Below are positions 7,369-14,544 of a stretch of 25,790 bases of DNA, piece after piece; within the stretch, counting starts at the first letter, position 1, and each line of letters begins with the position of its first letter. This DNA is from an uncultured Butyricicoccus sp. (GTDB lineage: Bacteria; Bacillota; Clostridia; Oscillospirales; Butyricicoccaceae), in assembly GCA_900547195.1 (NCBI GenBank), contig URFQ01000033.1:1-25790 (forward strand), in the 5' to 3' direction. Under the pieces are notes generated by a model. That model did no database searches, was not told the DNA's origin, and saw only the letters and a list, made by a program, of their open reading frames with translations. Position numbers and translations under genes: made by a program.

Positions 7369-9603
7369 ATGATGCAGTACACACAGTGGGACGGCTTCCG
7401 CGCAGGCAACTGGCAGCGCGAGATCGACGTTCGCAGTTTTATTCAGAAGAACTACACACTCTACGAGGGCGGCGACGGCTTCCTCGCAGGCCCGACCGTC
7501 CGCACCAGGGCGGTCTGGGAGAAGTGCGAGGCGTTGCTGCTCGAGGAGCTGAAAAAGGGCGTTCTCGACGTGGAGACCGACATTATTTCGGGCATCGACA
7601 ACTTCGCGCCCGGCTATATCGACAAGGAGAATGAGGTCATCGTGGGCCTCCAGACCGACGCGCCGCTCAAGCGCATTGTGAACCTCTACGGCGGCCTGCG
7701 TATGGCGAAGTCCTCGCTCGAGCAGTACGGCTATGCCCTGAACCCGGAAATTGACCGCCATTTCTCCGAATACCGCAAGACTCACAACGAAGGCGTGTTC
7801 GACGCCTATCCGGCGCGCACCCGCGCGGCGCGCTCGGCCGGCCTGCTGACCGGTCTGCCGGACGCTTACGGCCGCGGCCGCATCATTGGCGACTACCGCC
7901 GCATTGCGCTCTACGGTATCGACCGGCTGATCGCCTTCAAAAAGGCCGACCTGGACGCCATCGACGGCCCGATGGATGAAGAGCGCATCCGCCTGCGCGA
8001 GGAGGTCTCCATGCAGATCCGCGCGCTTGGTGAAATCAAGAACATGGCGGCGCGCTACGGTGTGGATCTATCCCTTCCCGCGCAGAACGCGCAGGAGGCC
8101 GTGCAGTTCCTGTACATGGGCTATCTCGCGGGCATCAAGGAGAACAACGGCGCAGCGACCTCGCTCGGCCGCACCTCGACCTTCCTCGACATCTTCATCC
8201 AGCGCGACCTCGATCTTGGCATCCTCGACGAAGAGGGCGCACAGGAGCTGGTCGATCAGTTCATCATCAAGCTCCGTCTGGTGCGCCACCTGCGCACCCC
8301 GGAATACAACGAGCTCTTCGGCGGCGACCCGACCTGGGTCACCGAGTCCATCGGCGGCGTGGGCGTGAACGGTAAGCCGCTCGTCACCAAGAACTCGTTC
8401 CGCTACCTGCACACGCTGACCAATCTCGGCACCGCGCCCGAGCCCAACCTGACCGTTCTATGGAGCGAGCATCTGCCCGAGGCATTCAAGGCATACTGCG
8501 CCAAGATGTCCATTGCGACCGACTCCATCCAGTATGAGAACGACGACGTGATGCGCCCGATCTACGGCGACGATTACGCGATTGCCTGCTGTGTGTCCGC
8601 GATGCAGGTCGGCAAGCAGATGCAGTTCTTCGGCGCGCGCTGCAACATGGCCAAGAGCCTGCTCTATGCCATCAACGGCGGCGTGGACGAGAAAAAGGGT
8701 ACGGTCGTCGTGCCCGGCATCGATCCGATCACGGACGATGTGCTGGACTACGAAAAGGTGCGCGCTAACTACGACAAGGTGCTCGCCTACAACGCAGAGC
8801 TGTATACCGACACCCTGAATATCATCCATTTCATGCACGATAAATACGCCTACGAGGCCAGCCAAATGGCGCTGCATGACACCAAAGTCGAGCGCCTGAC
8901 CGCTTACGGCATTGCGGGCCTGTCGGTGGCCACCGATTCGCTGAGCGCCATCAAGTACGCTACCGTCAAGCCCATTCGCAACGAGCAGGGGCTGGCAATC
9001 GACTTTGAGACCATCGGCGATTTCCCGAAGTACGGCAACGACGATGACCGCGCCGACGACGAGGCGGTTTACATTGTCCGCAAGTTCTCGTCCGAGCTGA
9101 AAAAGCACCCGTTCTACCGCGGCGCAAAGCACACCTTGTCCGCGCTGACCATCACGTCGAATGTCATGTACGGCAAAAAGACCGGCACGACCCCAGACGG
9201 CCGCAAGGCGGGCGAGCCGCTCGCCCCGGGCGCAAACCCGATGCACTGCCGCGACCTGAACGGCGCGCTCGCGTCCCTTAACTCGGTCGCCAAAATCCCT
9301 TACCGCGATGTTTGTCAGGACGGTGTGTCGAACACGTTCTCGATCGTCCCGGACGCGCTTGGCAAAACCGAGGAACAGCGCGAAAGCAATCTCGTCGCCA
9401 TTCTGGACGGGTACTTCGCGCAGGGCGCGCATCATCTGAACGTCAACGTCATGAACCGCGACACCCTACTCGACGCCATGGAGCACCCGGAAAAGTACCC
9501 GACCCTGACCATCCGTGTGTCCGGCTATGCGGTCAACTTCAACCGCCTGACCCGCGAGCAGCAGGAAGAGGTCATCAGCCGCACGTTCCACGAATCCATG
9601 TAA
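7369..9603 (+). CDS. pflB: Formate C-acetyltransferase (pyruvate formate-lyase)
   Basis: A 744-residue glycyl-radical enzyme that converts pyruvate and CoA to acetyl-CoA and formate. The catalytic pair Cys407-Cys408 lies in DDYAIACCVSAMQVGK. The radical-bearing Gly719 lies in TIRVSGYAVNF, 25 residues before the end, as in bona fide PFL. The N-terminus WDGFRAGNWQREIDVRSFIQKNYTLYEG is also PFL-like rather than diol-dehydratase-like. ATG 7369 has GGAGG 11 bases upstream; an earlier in-frame ATG at 7258 lies inside pflA and is rejected. Codon use is strongly biased to C-ending codons, consistent with high expression. Confidence 0.97.
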   Translation: MMQYTQWDGFRAGNWQREIDVRSFIQKNYTLYEGGDGFLAGPTVRTRAVWEKCEALLLEELKKGVLDVETDIISGIDNFAPGYIDKENEVIVGLQTDAPLKRIVNLYGGLRMAKSSLEQYGYALNPEIDRHFSEYRKTHNEGVFDAYPARTRAARSAGLLTGLPDAYGRGRIIGDYRRIALYGIDRLIAFKKADLDAIDGPMDEERIRLREEVSMQIRALGEIKNMAARYGVDLSLPAQNAQEAVQFLYMGYLAGIKENNGAATSLGRTSTFLDIFIQRDLDLGILDEEGAQELVDQFIIKLRLVRHLRTPEYNELFGGDPTWVTESIGGVGVNGKPLVTKNSFRYLHTLTNLGTAPEPNLTVLWSEHLPEAFKAYCAKMSIATDSIQYENDDVMRPIYGDDYAIACCVSAMQVGKQMQFFGARCNMAKSLLYAINGGVDEKKGTVVVPGIDPITDDVLDYEKVRANYDKVLAYNAELYTDTLNIIHFMHDKYAYEASQMALHDTKVERLTAYGIAGLSVATDSLSAIKYATVKPIRNEQGLAIDFETIGDFPKYGNDDDRADDEAVYIVRKFSSELKKHPFYRGAKHTLSALTITSNVMYGKKTGTTPDGRKAGEPLAPGANPMHCRDLNGALASLNSVAKIPYRDVCQDGVSNTFSIVPDALGKTEEQRESNLVAILDGYFAQGAHHLNVNVMNRDTLLDAMEHPEKYPTLTIRVSGYAVNFNRLTREQQEEVISRTFHESM

Positions 9604-9604
9604 C

Positions 9605-9635
9605 AAATCACGCGCATGCCGCGCGAAGGTGATTT
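9605..9635 (+). terminator. Hairpin just after pflB
   Basis: AAATCAC (9605-9611) pairs with GTGATTT (9629-9635), with an inner GCGC/GCGC pair. The tail CAATTTG is only weakly U-rich, so it may protect the 3' end or add to termination rather than terminate alone. Confidence 0.45.
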
Positions 9636-9681
9636 CAATTTGCTCATATCTTTCTCCTTTTCATAAAGCAAAACAAACGAC

Positions 9682-9711
9682 AAAAGGCCGGCGCATGTGC
9701 GCCGGCCTTTT
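9682..9711. terminator. Bidirectional terminator between pflB and the MOSC-MogA gene
   Basis: A perfect inverted repeat with arms AAAAGGCCGGCGCA and TGCGCCGGCCTTTT around TG. The A and T tracts on the two sides make it a terminator in both directions, fitting the convergent genes on either side. Confidence 0.92.
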
Positions 9712-9720
9712 GCCGTCTAT

Positions 9721-10632
9721 TCACTTTGCGGCGCACTCGCCGTCGGTCTCATGCAACAGGTTCAGCCCATGCCCGACGGTGTCCATGAACACGGCCATGC
9801 TTTCTTCAACCGCCTTGGGGCTGCCCGGCAGGTTGACGATGAGCGTCCGCCCGCGGATGACACTCACCCCACGGCTGAGCATGGCGCGGGGCGTGATCTT
9901 CCTGCTCTCCGCGCGGATGGCTTCCGCGATGCCCGGAGCGTTCCGGTCGGCCACCGCAAGCGTGGCCTCCGGGGTCACGTCGCGCGGGGCGAAGCCCGTG
10001 CCGCCGGTCGTGAGCACGAGGTCGCAGCGCTCCTCGTCGCACAGGCGGCGCAGCGTGCCCTCAATCGCCTTTTGATCGTCGGGCACGACCACGCGGCAGC
10101 CTTCAAAATACCCTCGGGGCAGCAGCTGCGCAATCAGCGGGCCGCTCCTGTCCTCGCGCGCGCCCGCCGCGCCCTTGTCGCTCGCGGTCAGGATGCCTAC
10201 TTTATAACAAAGCTGCATGTCCATGCCGGTCTCGACCGTACCGCCGCGCAGCACGCGGGCAAACACGCCCTCGCGCGGCATGATGCAGTCGCCCACGCGC
10301 TGCCGGATGGCGCAGCCGTGGTGACATTCCTTGCCAATCTGAGTGACCTCGAGCACAGCTTCTCCGCACATGAGCCGCGTACCGACCGGCAGGTTGGGAA
10401 AATCGATGCCCGCGACGAGCAGGTTTTCCCCGAACGCGCCGTCGGTCACGCCCGCGCCGCGCGCGTTAAATTCCTCGACCTTATCATAGCTTAACAGGCT
10501 CACCTGACGATGCCAATGCCCGGCGTGCGCGTCGCCCTCCAGTCCCCAGTCCTCTTTGAGATAGGCCCTGCCGATGTTTTTCTTTTCGGTGCCGCGCGTC
10601 TCGCTCATGCACACAGCGATAATCTTTCCCAA
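9721..10632 (-). CDS. MOSC-MogA/MoaB fusion, molybdenum cofactor protein
   Basis: A 303-residue two-domain protein. Residues 1 to about 140 are a MOSC domain (DWGLEGDAHAGHWHRQVSLLS, GAFGENLLVAGID, ECHHGCAIRQRVGDCIMPREGVFARV), a sulfur-carrier and sulfurase-linked fold. Residues from about 145 are a MogA/MoaB domain (VGILTASDKGA, LTTGGTGFAPRDVTPEA, NLPGSPKAVEES), which binds and adenylylates molybdopterin. The start is TTG 10632, with AAAGGGG 9 bases upstream; no ATG fits. It lies 3 bases after the MoeA-like gene. Together the two could complete metal insertion. The exact substrate of the MOSC half is unknown. Confidence 0.9.
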   Translation of the reverse strand: MGKIIAVCMSETRGTEKKNIGRAYLKEDWGLEGDAHAGHWHRQVSLLSYDKVEEFNARGAGVTDGAFGENLLVAGIDFPNLPVGTRLMCGEAVLEVTQIGKECHHGCAIRQRVGDCIMPREGVFARVLRGGTVETGMDMQLCYKVGILTASDKGAAGAREDRSGPLIAQLLPRGYFEGCRVVVPDDQKAIEGTLRRLCDEERCDLVLTTGGTGFAPRDVTPEATLAVADRNAPGIAEAIRAESRKITPRAMLSRGVSVIRGRTLIVNLPGSPKAVEESMAVFMDTVGHGLNLLHETDGECAAK

Positions 10633-10635
10633 CCG

Positions 10636-11664
10636 TCAGCGCCCCTTTCCGAACCCGCAGTTCGGGTACGTACACGCCGGGCAATTCAGGCACAGGCCGC
10701 CCTCGCCGTACCCGGCCAGCATATCGGCCGATACCGGGTCATCGGCCATGAGGTGCGGCAGAACCAAATCAAAAATGGTGCGTTTTGCATACATGACGCA
10801 CCCCGGCAGGCCGCACACCGGCACGTGGCGCGCACCATAATACGCGAGCAGGAACATTGCGCCCGGCAGCACCGGCGCGCCGTAGGTAACGATCTCCGCC
10901 CCCGTGTTTTTGATGGCGAGCGGCGTTTTGTCGTCCGGGTCCACGCTCATGCCGCCCGTACACACCACCAGCTCCGCGCCCTGCCGGATAAGCTGCAAAA
11001 TGGCTTCCGTGCCGCGCGCGGGGTCGTCCCCGACCATGGTCTCGCCGACGATCTCCGCGCCGAATTCAGCCAGCTTGCCGCGCACAACCGGTGTAAATTT
11101 GTCCTCGATCAGACCCTTTTCGACCTCGCTGCCCGTGACCACAATGCCTGCCTTTTTGTGGCGGTACGGCAGCAAAGCGGTCAGCGGCTGGCCGCCCGCG
11201 GCGCGCGCGGCCGCGTCCAGCTTTTTCCCGTCGATGATCAGCGGGATCACGCGCGTGCCAAGCAGCTTGTCGCCCCGCTTTACCGGCGTGCCGCCATGCC
11301 GTGTGGCAATCATCAGCTCACCGAGGCTATTGACCCGCCGCAGCGCATCCGCGCGCACCTGAAACAGGCCGTCACACGCCGCAAACAGCTCAATCTTGCC
11401 CTCGCGGGCCGCGCCGCGGGTCATGTGCTCGTTTTCACACAAAGCCGCCAGCCGCTCCGCGCCCTCGTCTTCGTGCAGGAAGCCTTCCGGCTTTTCCCAC
11501 ACATAGAGATGCTCTTTCCCCATGGAAAGCAGGACGGGCACGTCCTCCTCGGTCACAATGTGGCCTTTTTGGAAGCGCGCGCCCTTAAACTCTCCGGGGA
11601 TGATTTGGGTCAGGTCATGGCACAGCACATGCCCGACCGCATGAATGGTCTCTACGACTTTCAT
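10636..11664 (-). CDS. MoeA-like molybdopterin-binding protein with cysteine-rich tail
   Basis: A 342-residue protein with a MoCF-biosynthesis (MoeA/MogA-type) domain. VVCTGGMSVDPDDKTPLAI is the conserved GGxSxxxxD loop and PGAMFLLAYYG-x-VPVCGLPGCVMY the later binding loop. KAGIVVTGSEVEKGLIEDKF matches the start of the same domain. It is shorter at the N-terminus than canonical MoeA (about 400). The tail has four cysteines in C-x2-C-x2-C-x4-C (LCLNCPACTYPNCGFGKG), a possible metal or Fe-S site not found in E. coli MoeA. ATG 11664 overlaps the TetR stop as ATGA. It is likely a molybdate-insertion or molybdopterin-sensing protein; I leave the gene symbol open. Confidence 0.85.
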   Translation of the reverse strand: MKVVETIHAVGHVLCHDLTQIIPGEFKGARFQKGHIVTEEDVPVLLSMGKEHLYVWEKPEGFLHEDEGAERLAALCENEHMTRGAAREGKIELFAACDGLFQVRADALRRVNSLGELMIATRHGGTPVKRGDKLLGTRVIPLIIDGKKLDAAARAAGGQPLTALLPYRHKKAGIVVTGSEVEKGLIEDKFTPVVRGKLAEFGAEIVGETMVGDDPARGTEAILQLIRQGAELVVCTGGMSVDPDDKTPLAIKNTGAEIVTYGAPVLPGAMFLLAYYGARHVPVCGLPGCVMYAKRTIFDLVLPHLMADDPVSADMLAGYGEGGLCLNCPACTYPNCGFGKGR

Positions 11665-12254
11665 CTTCCCGTCTCCTTTAACACCAGTTCCGTGCAGTAG
11701 GCAAAATATTCATCCAGATCAAACGCATCGGGCTGCAGCAGGTACTGCATACTCGCGCCCTCCATCATGGAAACCATCACCGCTGCCAGCATCTTCCGCT
11801 TTCCTTCGGACAGGTGGCCGGCGAACCGCGCCAGCATGGCCTCGATCTCCTGCCGCCAGTTTTGAAACGATGCGCATACCTCCGCGCGCATCGCCTCGTC
11901 CACACGCGACTGCGCCCAGAAATCGATCTCGGCATAATCGTATTTCGGTTCTTCCCGAATAAAGTTCTTTTTCTGCCCCCAGAACGCCTCCAGCTGCTCT
12001 TCGAGCGTGCTTTCCGCGCCGCCGAGCGCCCGGCGCAGCTCAATGCAGTGCCGCAATACCTTTTTCTGCACGGCGAGCAGCAGTTCATGTTTGGATTTGT
12101 AGTAATAGTGAATGTTTGATTGAAACAGCCCGGCGCGCTCAGCCACCAGCGCCATACGCACCCCGCTCATGGTGCGTTCCTGCAGGACGTCAAACGCTGC
12201 GTCCAAGATCCGCTCCTCCGTGCTTTCCTCCTGCATCCATTCTTTTTTGCGCAT
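11661..12254 (-). CDS. TetR family transcriptional regulator
   Basis: A 197-residue protein with an N-terminal TetR helix-turn-helix at about 14-60 (ERILDAAFDVLQERTMSGVRMALVAERAGLFQSNIHYYYKSKHELL over several stretches) and a helical C-terminal ligand domain. ATG 12254 has GAGGTGA 5 bases upstream. It is the first gene of the molybdenum-cofactor operon and overlaps the MoeA-like gene, so it probably regulates its own operon and perhaps the divergent hydrogenase genes. The ligand cannot be inferred from the sequence. Confidence 0.93.
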   Translation of the reverse strand: MRKKEWMQEESTEERILDAAFDVLQERTMSGVRMALVAERAGLFQSNIHYYYKSKHELLLAVQKKVLRHCIELRRALGGAESTLEEQLEAFWGQKKNFIREEPKYDYAEIDFWAQSRVDEAMRAEVCASFQNWRQEIEAMLARFAGHLSEGKRKMLAAVMVSMMEGASMQYLLQPDAFDLDEYFAYCTELVLKETGR

Positions 12255-12286
12255 TGCGTCACCTCATCCAGCCTGATTTTTATTTG

Positions 12287-12315
12287 ATTATACCAGACGC
12301 CGCGTTTTTTGTCAT
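12287..12315 (-). promoter_or_regulatory. Promoter of the TetR-moeA-mogA operon
   Basis: On the minus strand ATGACA (12310-12315) and TATAAT (12287-12292) are 17 bases apart. Transcription should begin about 25-30 bases before the TetR start codon. Confidence 0.78.
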
Positions 12316-12318
12316 CCG

Positions 12319-12332
12319 CCCAAAGCTTTGGG
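12319..12332. promoter_or_regulatory. 14-base palindrome, candidate TetR operator
   Basis: CCCAAAGCTTTGGG is a perfect palindrome 3 bases upstream of the -35 of the TetR operon. A TetR repressor binding its own promoter would be expected at such a site. Function is inferred from symmetry and position only. Confidence 0.45.
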
Positions 12333-12488
12333 AAAACAAATTTTTTGGCCGTTCGATAAACTTTGCCGCATCTCAGATTTCCGCAACTTTGTTAAGAATC
12401 TGACACTGTATTGTTGCACAAAATTGCATTTTTGCGCATTTTTATTGATTTTTTAATTTTTCGGGCTTTTGAGCATTTTTCGGATATC

Positions 12489-12529
12489 TTTTTGTGATAT
12501 TGCGTGCAAAACATTTTGCTTTTTGTGAT
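12489..12529 (+). repeat. Direct repeats of TTTTTGTGAT flanking a palindrome upstream of the hydrogenase promoter
   Basis: TTTTTGTGAT occurs at 12489-12498 and 12520-12529, 31 bases apart centre to centre, about three helical turns. Between them lies the inverted repeat GCAAAA-CA-TTTTGC at 12506-12519. The block ends 21 bases before the -35 at 12551, a usual place for an activator. The rest of 12333-12488 is AT-rich and I see no gene in it. Confidence 0.4.
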
Positions 12530-12550
12530 TTTATGCCGAAGTTTCTTGGT

Positions 12551-12579
12551 TTGACTTTTCTGCGCCGGTCTTTTACCAT
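12551..12579 (+). promoter_or_regulatory. Candidate promoter of the hydrogenase operon
   Basis: TTGACT (12551-12556) and TACCAT (12574-12579) are 17 bases apart. The predicted start near 12586 leaves a leader of about 120 bases before the first gene. Confidence 0.65.
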
Positions 12580-12605
12580 CAAAAGAATAAAGAGGTGATC
12601 AAGTC

Positions 12606-12728
12606 GTGCGGCGGCAGGCATCCAGCTATCAAGCTGTTAAAATGTTTTCGCCGCGCGTGCAAACACCGCGGGCCTCGGGAGACCCGCCCGCTAGGAGGGA
12701 ACGAAAACATGAGCAGATTGTACATTGA
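12606..12728 (+). other. Possible 40-codon leader ORF overlapping the hydrogenase flavoprotein start
   Basis: GTG 12606 is preceded by AGAGGTGAT with a 6-nt spacer and opens a 40-codon frame that ends at TGA 12726, overlapping the next gene's ATG (12709) in another frame. The same leader can form the hairpins CAGC-tatcaa-GCTG and GCGGG...CCCGC. Translation of this frame could couple to or control the flavoprotein gene. The peptide shows no known motif, and a chance frame is quite possible in this GC-rich DNA. Confidence 0.25.
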
Positions 12729-14544
12729 AACGCCCAGCAAGGCGCAGACCGTCATCGAAGGCCTGTACCGGGACGTGGAACACCGCATCGCGGCCAGCCC
12801 CCCGGGCCTTTGCCCGGTGGACATGGCACTGTCTTTCCTCAGGCTGTGCCATGCGCAGACCTGCGGCAAATGCGTGCCCTGCCGCATCGGCCTCGGCCAG
12901 CTGGCCACGCTTTTGGAACGGGTTCTGGACGACGAAGCGGACCTCGACACGCTGGCTCTCATCGAGAAAACCGCGCGCGTCATCGCCGACTCGGCCGACT
13001 GCGCGATCGGGTTTGAAGCGGCGGCCATGGTGCTGCGCGGCGTGCAGGGCTTTCGCGAAGACTATGTCGAACACATTGTTAACCACCGCTGTATTACCGG
13101 GCTGACCCAGCCGGTGCCGTGCGTCTCCATGTGCCCGGCGCACGTCGACATCCCGGGCTACATTGCGCTCGTCAGCGAAAAGCGGTATGCCGACGCGGTG
13201 CGCCTCATCCGCAAGGACAACCCCTTCCCGTCCGCCTGTGCGTTTGTCTGCGAGCATCCGTGCGAAGCGCGCTGCCGCCGCAGCATGGTGGATAATGCCA
13301 TCAACATCTGCGGCCTCAAGCGCTACGCGGTCGAGCAGGCCGGCGTGGTGCCTGCGCCGCAGTGCGCGGAAGCCACAGGCAAGCGCGTCGCCGTCATCGG
13401 CGGCGGCCCGGGCGGCCTGTCCGCGGCCTACTATCTCAGCCTGATGGGGCACCAGGTCGTCGTGTACGATAAACTCCAAAAGCTCGGCGGCATGCTGCGC
13501 TACGGCATCCCAGATTACCGCCTGCCGCCCGAAATCCTCGACCGCGACATCGACTGCATCCTGTCCACCGGCGTCGAAGTCCACATGGGCGTTTCCATCG
13601 GCAAAGACGTGCAGTTTGAGCAGATTGAAAACGAATTTGACGCGGTTTACATCTCCATTGGCGCGCATAACGACAAAAAAATCGGCATCCCCGGCGAGGA
13701 CAGCGAGGGCGTGATGAGCGCGGTCGAGCTGCTGCGCGACATGGGTGACGGCCGCCATCCGGACTTTTCCGGCAAGCGCGTCGTCGTCATCGGCGGCGGC
13801 AATGTGTCCATGGACGCGACCCGTACCGCGAGACGTCTGGGCGCGGCTTCGGTCACCTGTATGTACCGCCGCCGCGTGGAGGACATGACCGCGCTGCGCG
13901 AGGAAATCGAAGACGCCGCCGCAGAGGGCTGCGAAATCATGCCGCTGCAGGCGCCGGTTTCCATCCAGGCGGACGAAAACGGCCATGTGGCCGCCATCGT
14001 CACCCGCCCGCAGATGATCGGCCCGGTCGGCAAGGACGGCCGCCCGCGCCCGCAGAATAACGGCGAGTCCGATCTTGTCACCCCGTGCGACATCGTGATT
14101 GTCGCCATCGGGCAGGGCATCGACTCGGGCGCGTTTGAAGAGGCCGGTATCCCAACCCTGCGCGGCGCGATCTCGGCGCTGCCCGATTCGTTCGTCAAGG
14201 GCAAGCCCAACGTCTTTGCCGGCGGCGACGCGGTGACCGGCCCGGCGACCGTCATCCGCGCCATTCAGGCGGGTAAGGTCGCGGCGGCGAACATCGACAA
14301 CTTCCTCGGCTTTGCGCATGAAATTAAGGTCGATGTGGATATCCCGCCCGCGCGCCTGTCCACCACGCCGGCCTGCGGCCGCGCCAACCCGGGCAGCCGC
14401 CCGGCCTGCGAGCGCGCCTGCGACTTTGCGCTCGCCACGCTCGGCATGACTGAAAACGAGGCCATGCAGGAGGCGTCCCGCTGCCTGCGGTGCGACCACT
14501 TCGGCTACGGCAACTTTAAGGGAGGGAGACAGGAAAAATGGTAA
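12709..14544 (+). CDS. NuoF-C-terminal/GltD-like FAD oxidoreductase, hydrogenase partner
   Basis: A 611-residue modular redox protein. Residues 1-125 resemble only the C-terminal 4Fe-4S domain of NuoF/HydB (C52-x2-C55-x2-C58...C98), without the FMN/NADH fold. Residues 130-205 carry a GltD-type 4Fe-4S region (C138, C142, C176, C180, C184, C188, C200). From about 223 there is an FAD-binding Rossmann motif (VAVIGGGPGG), then a second nucleotide site near 357-365 (VVVIGGGNVSMDA) and the FAD motif NVFAGGDAVTGPATVIRAI. Two late cysteines lie in RCLRC. It overlaps hydA by 7 bases. It is read as the NAD(P)(H)-reactive partner of the hydrogenase. ATG 12709 follows AGGAGGG; an in-frame GTG at 12595 is less likely. 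Confidence 0.9.
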   Translation: MSRLYIETPSKAQTVIEGLYRDVEHRIAASPPGLCPVDMALSFLRLCHAQTCGKCVPCRIGLGQLATLLERVLDDEADLDTLALIEKTARVIADSADCAIGFEAAAMVLRGVQGFREDYVEHIVNHRCITGLTQPVPCVSMCPAHVDIPGYIALVSEKRYADAVRLIRKDNPFPSACAFVCEHPCEARCRRSMVDNAINICGLKRYAVEQAGVVPAPQCAEATGKRVAVIGGGPGGLSAAYYLSLMGHQVVVYDKLQKLGGMLRYGIPDYRLPPEILDRDIDCILSTGVEVHMGVSIGKDVQFEQIENEFDAVYISIGAHNDKKIGIPGEDSEGVMSAVELLRDMGDGRHPDFSGKRVVVIGGGNVSMDATRTARRLGAASVTCMYRRRVEDMTALREEIEDAAAEGCEIMPLQAPVSIQADENGHVAAIVTRPQMIGPVGKDGRPRPQNNGESDLVTPCDIVIVAIGQGIDSGAFEEAGIPTLRGAISALPDSFVKGKPNVFAGGDAVTGPATVIRAIQAGKVAAANIDNFLGFAHEIKVDVDIPPARLSTTPACGRANPGSRPACERACDFALATLGMTENEAMQEASRCLRCDHFGYGNFKGGRQEKW

